64,000 nucleotides of DNA from RCIO01 sp035555795 (lineage in GTDB: Bacteria; Pseudomonadota; Alphaproteobacteria; Rhizobiales; Rhizobiaceae): assembly GCA_035555795.1 (NCBI GenBank), contig DATMGE010000084.1, positions 1 to 64,000 of the forward strand. Reading direction: 5' to 3'. The notes under the pieces were generated by a model that saw only the letters and a list, made by a program, of their open reading frames with translations, was not told where the DNA came from and searched no databases. The translations under genes were made by a program, and so were the position numbers. Shown here in pieces: positions 62,007-64,000 of the stretch. The stretch's first letter is position 1. Every line of letters begins with the position of its first letter.

Positions 62007-62879
62007 ATGACAACGCAGCCGCTGGAAGGAAAATCCGTCGCCATCACCGGGGCCGCGCGCGGCATCGGCCGCGCGGCGGCCATCGCGCTGGCTGAAGCCG
62101 GCGCGGGCGTGATCGTCAACGATCTGGACGCGGCCGGCGCGGAGGAAACCGTCGCGGCAATCGTCGACGCGGGCGGCCGCGCGCAGGCGCTCATCGCCGA
62201 TATCAGCACGGAAGACGGCGCGCGCGCCTGCATCGACGCGGCGGTTGCCGCCTATGGCCGCTTCGACGTGCTGTGCGCCAATGCCGGCATCCTGCGCGAC
62301 CGTACGCTGTGGAACACTGGCGAGGACGATTTCGATGCCGTGATCCGCACCCATCTGCGCGGCTCATTCCTGTGCGGCCGCGAGGCGGCGCGCCATTTCC
62401 GCGCCGCGGAAAATGGCGGCAGCATCATATTGGTGACCTCGCTGTCGGGCCAGCTCGGCAGCTTCGGCCAGACCGCCTATGCCGCCGCCAAGGCGGGCAT
62501 CACCGGGCTGGTGCGTACCTGGTCCATCGAGCTTGCCCGCTACGGCGTCAACGTCAATGCGATCGCGCCGATGGCGCTGACGCGCATGGTGGCGACCATT
62601 CCCGGCATGGAGGAACACGTCGCGGCGGCCGAGCGCGGCGATCCGGTGCCGGCCGAACTGCGCCGCGACGGGCTGGGCACGCCGGCGGATGTCGCACCGC
62701 TCTTCGTCTATCTCGCCTCCCCGGCAGCCGCCCACATCACCGGCCGCAGCATCACCATCGGCGGCGACAAGCTGGCCGTCTGGAGCGAGCCGCGCGAGAC
62801 GGAGACGGCGCTGCGCGACGGCGGCTGGTCGGTCGAGACCATTGCCGGGGAGCTGGAAGCGCTCGCCCCGGCAAGGTGA
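62007..62879 (+). CDS. Short-chain dehydrogenase/reductase
   Basis: Classical SDR of 290 residues with TGAARGIG near residue 14, CANAG, and the catalytic YAAAKAG. The C-terminal extension of about 45 residues (TALRDGGWSVETIAGELEAL) resembles SDRs related to the multifunctional beta-oxidation 3-hydroxyacyl-CoA dehydrogenases, which suits a step after the hydratase. GAGGGT precedes the ATG. A start 5 codons earlier overlaps the hydratase end and is less likely. Last gene of the operon; sodC is convergent. Confidence 0.88.
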   Translation: MTTQPLEGKSVAITGAARGIGRAAAIALAEAGAGVIVNDLDAAGAEETVAAIVDAGGRAQALIADISTEDGARACIDAAVAAYGRFDVLCANAGILRDRTLWNTGEDDFDAVIRTHLRGSFLCGREAARHFRAAENGGSIILVTSLSGQLGSFGQTAYAAAKAGITGLVRTWSIELARYGVNVNAIAPMALTRMVATIPGMEEHVAAAERGDPVPAELRRDGLGTPADVAPLFVYLASPAAAHITGRSITIGGDKLAVWSEPRETETALRDGGWSVETIAGELEALAPAR

Positions 62880-62885
62880 AGCGCG

Positions 62886-63401
62886 CTACTCGATGACGCC
62901 GCAGGCGAGGCGGTCGCCGGCAGCTCCCGACGGCTGGCTCTCATAGTCGTCCGCCTTGGCATGTACCATCAGCGCGCGCCCGCTTATCCCGTTCTCGCCG
63001 TCGCCAAGGCTGACGCGGTCGTTGAACACCTGCGCGCGCAGCACGCCATCCGCGCCGACATACTGGTTCGGCATGTCGCCGGCATGCGGTCCGTTCGCGG
63101 TCTTGAATCCGTGCTCGCGCCCATCCGGGTTGAAATGGCCGCCGGCGGATTCGTGGCCGGTCTGATGATCGCATGTGCCGGTCTCATGGATGTGGAACGC
63201 GACCCAGCTATCGGCGGGCAAACCACTCACCTCGGCCTCGATCAGCACGCCCTTGCCGGCCGGCGAGATCTCGGCGGTGCCGTTCTGCTCCCCCTTCGCA
63301 TCGACGAATTGCGCGCTGGCCGCGTCGACCGTTCCCTGTTGGGCAAGGGCTGGCGTGCATGCCAGGACGAAAGCCGCAAGAGCGCTGATTTTCTTCTGCA
63401 T
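62886..63401 (-). CDS. sodC: Periplasmic Cu-Zn superoxide dismutase
   Basis: Copper-zinc superoxide dismutase of 171 residues with signal peptide KISALAAFVLACTPALAQ. Metal-ligand histidines and the disulfide Cys are visible in VAFHIHETGTCDHQTGHESAGGHFNP and MVHAKADDYESQPSGAAGDRLACGVIE. The protein protects the envelope from superoxide. ATG 63401 has GGGAG at good spacing. Two ATGs just upstream are less suited. Confidence 0.95.
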   Translation of the reverse strand: MQKKISALAAFVLACTPALAQQGTVDAASAQFVDAKGEQNGTAEISPAGKGVLIEAEVSGLPADSWVAFHIHETGTCDHQTGHESAGGHFNPDGREHGFKTANGPHAGDMPNQYVGADGVLRAQVFNDRVSLGDGENGISGRALMVHAKADDYESQPSGAAGDRLACGVIE

Positions 63402-63527
63402 CTCCATCTCCCTGTTGCGTTTCCCCCTTTTCTCTATCTGGACCTGCACGCGTGTCCTTCAATGGCGCGGATAGGACGAAGGTCGACTGTGGAAGCCGGC
63501 GGCCGCATATTGGCAAGGCCGGGACAG

Positions 63528-63548
63528 ATTGTTATAGATTGTTACAAT
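63528..63548 (+). promoter_or_regulatory. ATTGTTA direct repeat and palindrome before livH-like gene
   Basis: ATTGTTA occurs at 63528 and again at 63538. The second copy forms the palindrome ATTGT-T-ACAAT (63538-63548). It sits 47 bases before the TTG start of the permease gene in a 193-base gap, where an operator is expected. No regulator is assigned. Confidence 0.4.
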
Positions 63549-63594
63549 TCATAAGAGCGGCCGTCATGGACACGGCGCTAAGGGGAGGCACAGC

Positions 63595-64000
63595 TTGGAC
63601 AGCATGGTCCTCGCATTCCTGATGCAGGACGGCATCACCAATGGCGCGATCTATGCGCTGCTGGGGCTCTCGCTCGTTCTCGTCTTCGCCGTGACGCGCG
63701 TCATCTTCATCCCGCAGGGTGAATTCGTTGCCTATGGCGCGCTCACGCTTGCTTTCCTCGACATCGGGCGAATGCCCGGCACCGTGCCGCTGCTCGCCTG
63801 CCTCGGCGCCGCGGCCTTCCTGTTCGATCTGTGGGAACTGCGAAAGGGTTTCGATGCCGGCCGCCTGCTGCGCAGCGTGCTGGTCAATCTCGCCTTGCCT
63901 GCCGCGATCTATGGCTTGCTGATCCTCGTCATGCCGATGCAGCCGGGCAGCCTCCTGCGCGCCTTGCTGGCAATCATCATTGTCGCGCCGATGGGCCTCT
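63595..64000 (+). CDS. Branched-chain amino acid-type ABC permease, LivH-like (3' end outside window)
   Basis: N-terminal 135 residues of a LivH-family inner-membrane permease, reading MDSMVLAFLMQDGITNGAIY then ALLGLSLVLVFAVTRVIFIPQGEFVAYGAL. The GITNGAIYALLGLSLVLVFAVTRV helix and GEFVAYGA are family hallmarks. The start is TTG 63595 with AGGGGAGG 6 bases upstream. An ATG three codons later is too far from that site. Such transporters carry amino acids, or aromatic and other carboxylates in catabolic clusters. The adjacent CoA-ligase operon favours the latter. The gene runs off the right edge. Confidence 0.88.
   Translation, partial: MDSMVLAFLMQDGITNGAIYALLGLSLVLVFAVTRVIFIPQGEFVAYGALTLAFLDIGRMPGTVPLLACLGAAAFLFDLWELRKGFDAGRLLRSVLVNLALPAAIYGLLILVMPMQPGSLLRALLAIIIVAPMGL

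Overview
This window is GC-rich chromosomal DNA that reads as an alphaproteobacterium of the order Hyphomicrobiales (Rhizobiales), most likely a Phyllobacteriaceae/Mesorhizobium-like lineage. The evidence is a set of lineage-typical genes: rpsP–chorismate mutase–ffh, an aa3-type cytochrome oxidase subunit IV beside a split pntA/pntA2/pntB transhydrogenase, the sqdB-sqdD-sqdC sulfolipid operon, ExoD, IalB, a DUF1236/SH3 protein, two Ku genes, and palindromic intergenic elements of the rhizobial type. Genes are dense, many start within the stop of the preceding gene (ATGA/TGATG), and I see no insertion sequence, prophage, CRISPR array, tRNA or rRNA. The genus cannot be fixed by reading alone.

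Layout. 1-2.3 kb: malonate operon matA-matB (minus; matB runs off the left edge) with a perfect inverted repeat over its promoter. 2.6-6.9 kb: RND efflux adaptor and pump. 7.0-12.4 kb: divergent acyl-CoA module (quinone-oxidoreductase-like MDR and ACAD11-type acyl-CoA dehydrogenase on minus; SDR and APH-fold kinase on plus) followed by an MFS carrier. 12.6-16.2 kb: GDPD-like phosphodiesterase, a small ETFPASDP protein, ribosomal protein S21, a TPR lipoprotein, and an atypical phosphotransferase. 16.2-20.1 kb: pnt operon with an embedded 100-residue membrane protein, then COX subunit IV and a DUF3096 protein. 20.2-23.5 kb: FeeM-like N-acyl amino acid synthase and a GGDEF-EAL protein. 23.6-28.1 kb: fused indolepyruvate:ferredoxin oxidoreductase and ExoD. 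28.2-30.5 kb: rpsP, chorismate mutase, ffh. 30.7-38.6 kb: Zn-metallopeptidase, DUF1236 protein, lytic transglycosylase, argG, a secreted unknown, LysE exporter, a membrane protein coupled to rlmN. 38.7-43.7 kb: IalB-like protein, a membrane-anchored unknown, sqdC-sqdD-sqdB. 44-46.8 kb: small proteins, clpS and two convergent ku genes. 46.9-50.6 kb: LigM-like THF-dependent demethylase, its GntR/FCD regulator and an enolase-superfamily enzyme. 50.6-55.5 kb: predicted iron operon (imelysin, di-haem DUF1111, second imelysin, DUF1513). 55.8-58.7 kb: second enolase-superfamily enzyme and OpgG. 58.9-64 kb: MarR regulator divergent from an acyl-CoA ligase/enoyl-CoA hydratase/SDR catabolic operon, sodC, and the start of a LivH-type ABC permease.

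How it fits together. Much of the window is housekeeping. The accessory parts are small catabolic cassettes, each with its own regulator or operator: malonate, a possible 4-hydroxyacyl-CoA pathway, a methoxy-aromatic-like demethylation locus, and a CoA-ligase operon. The most interesting points are the ACAD11-type dehydrogenase facing an APH-fold kinase and SDR (the parts of levulinate/4-hydroxyacid catabolism), the extra membrane protein inside the pnt operon, the paired operator-like repeats, the two imelysin paralogues of which one lacks the signature His, and a terminator hairpin in the leader of a small conserved protein. I did not find a clearly new system. These are testable variants of known families.
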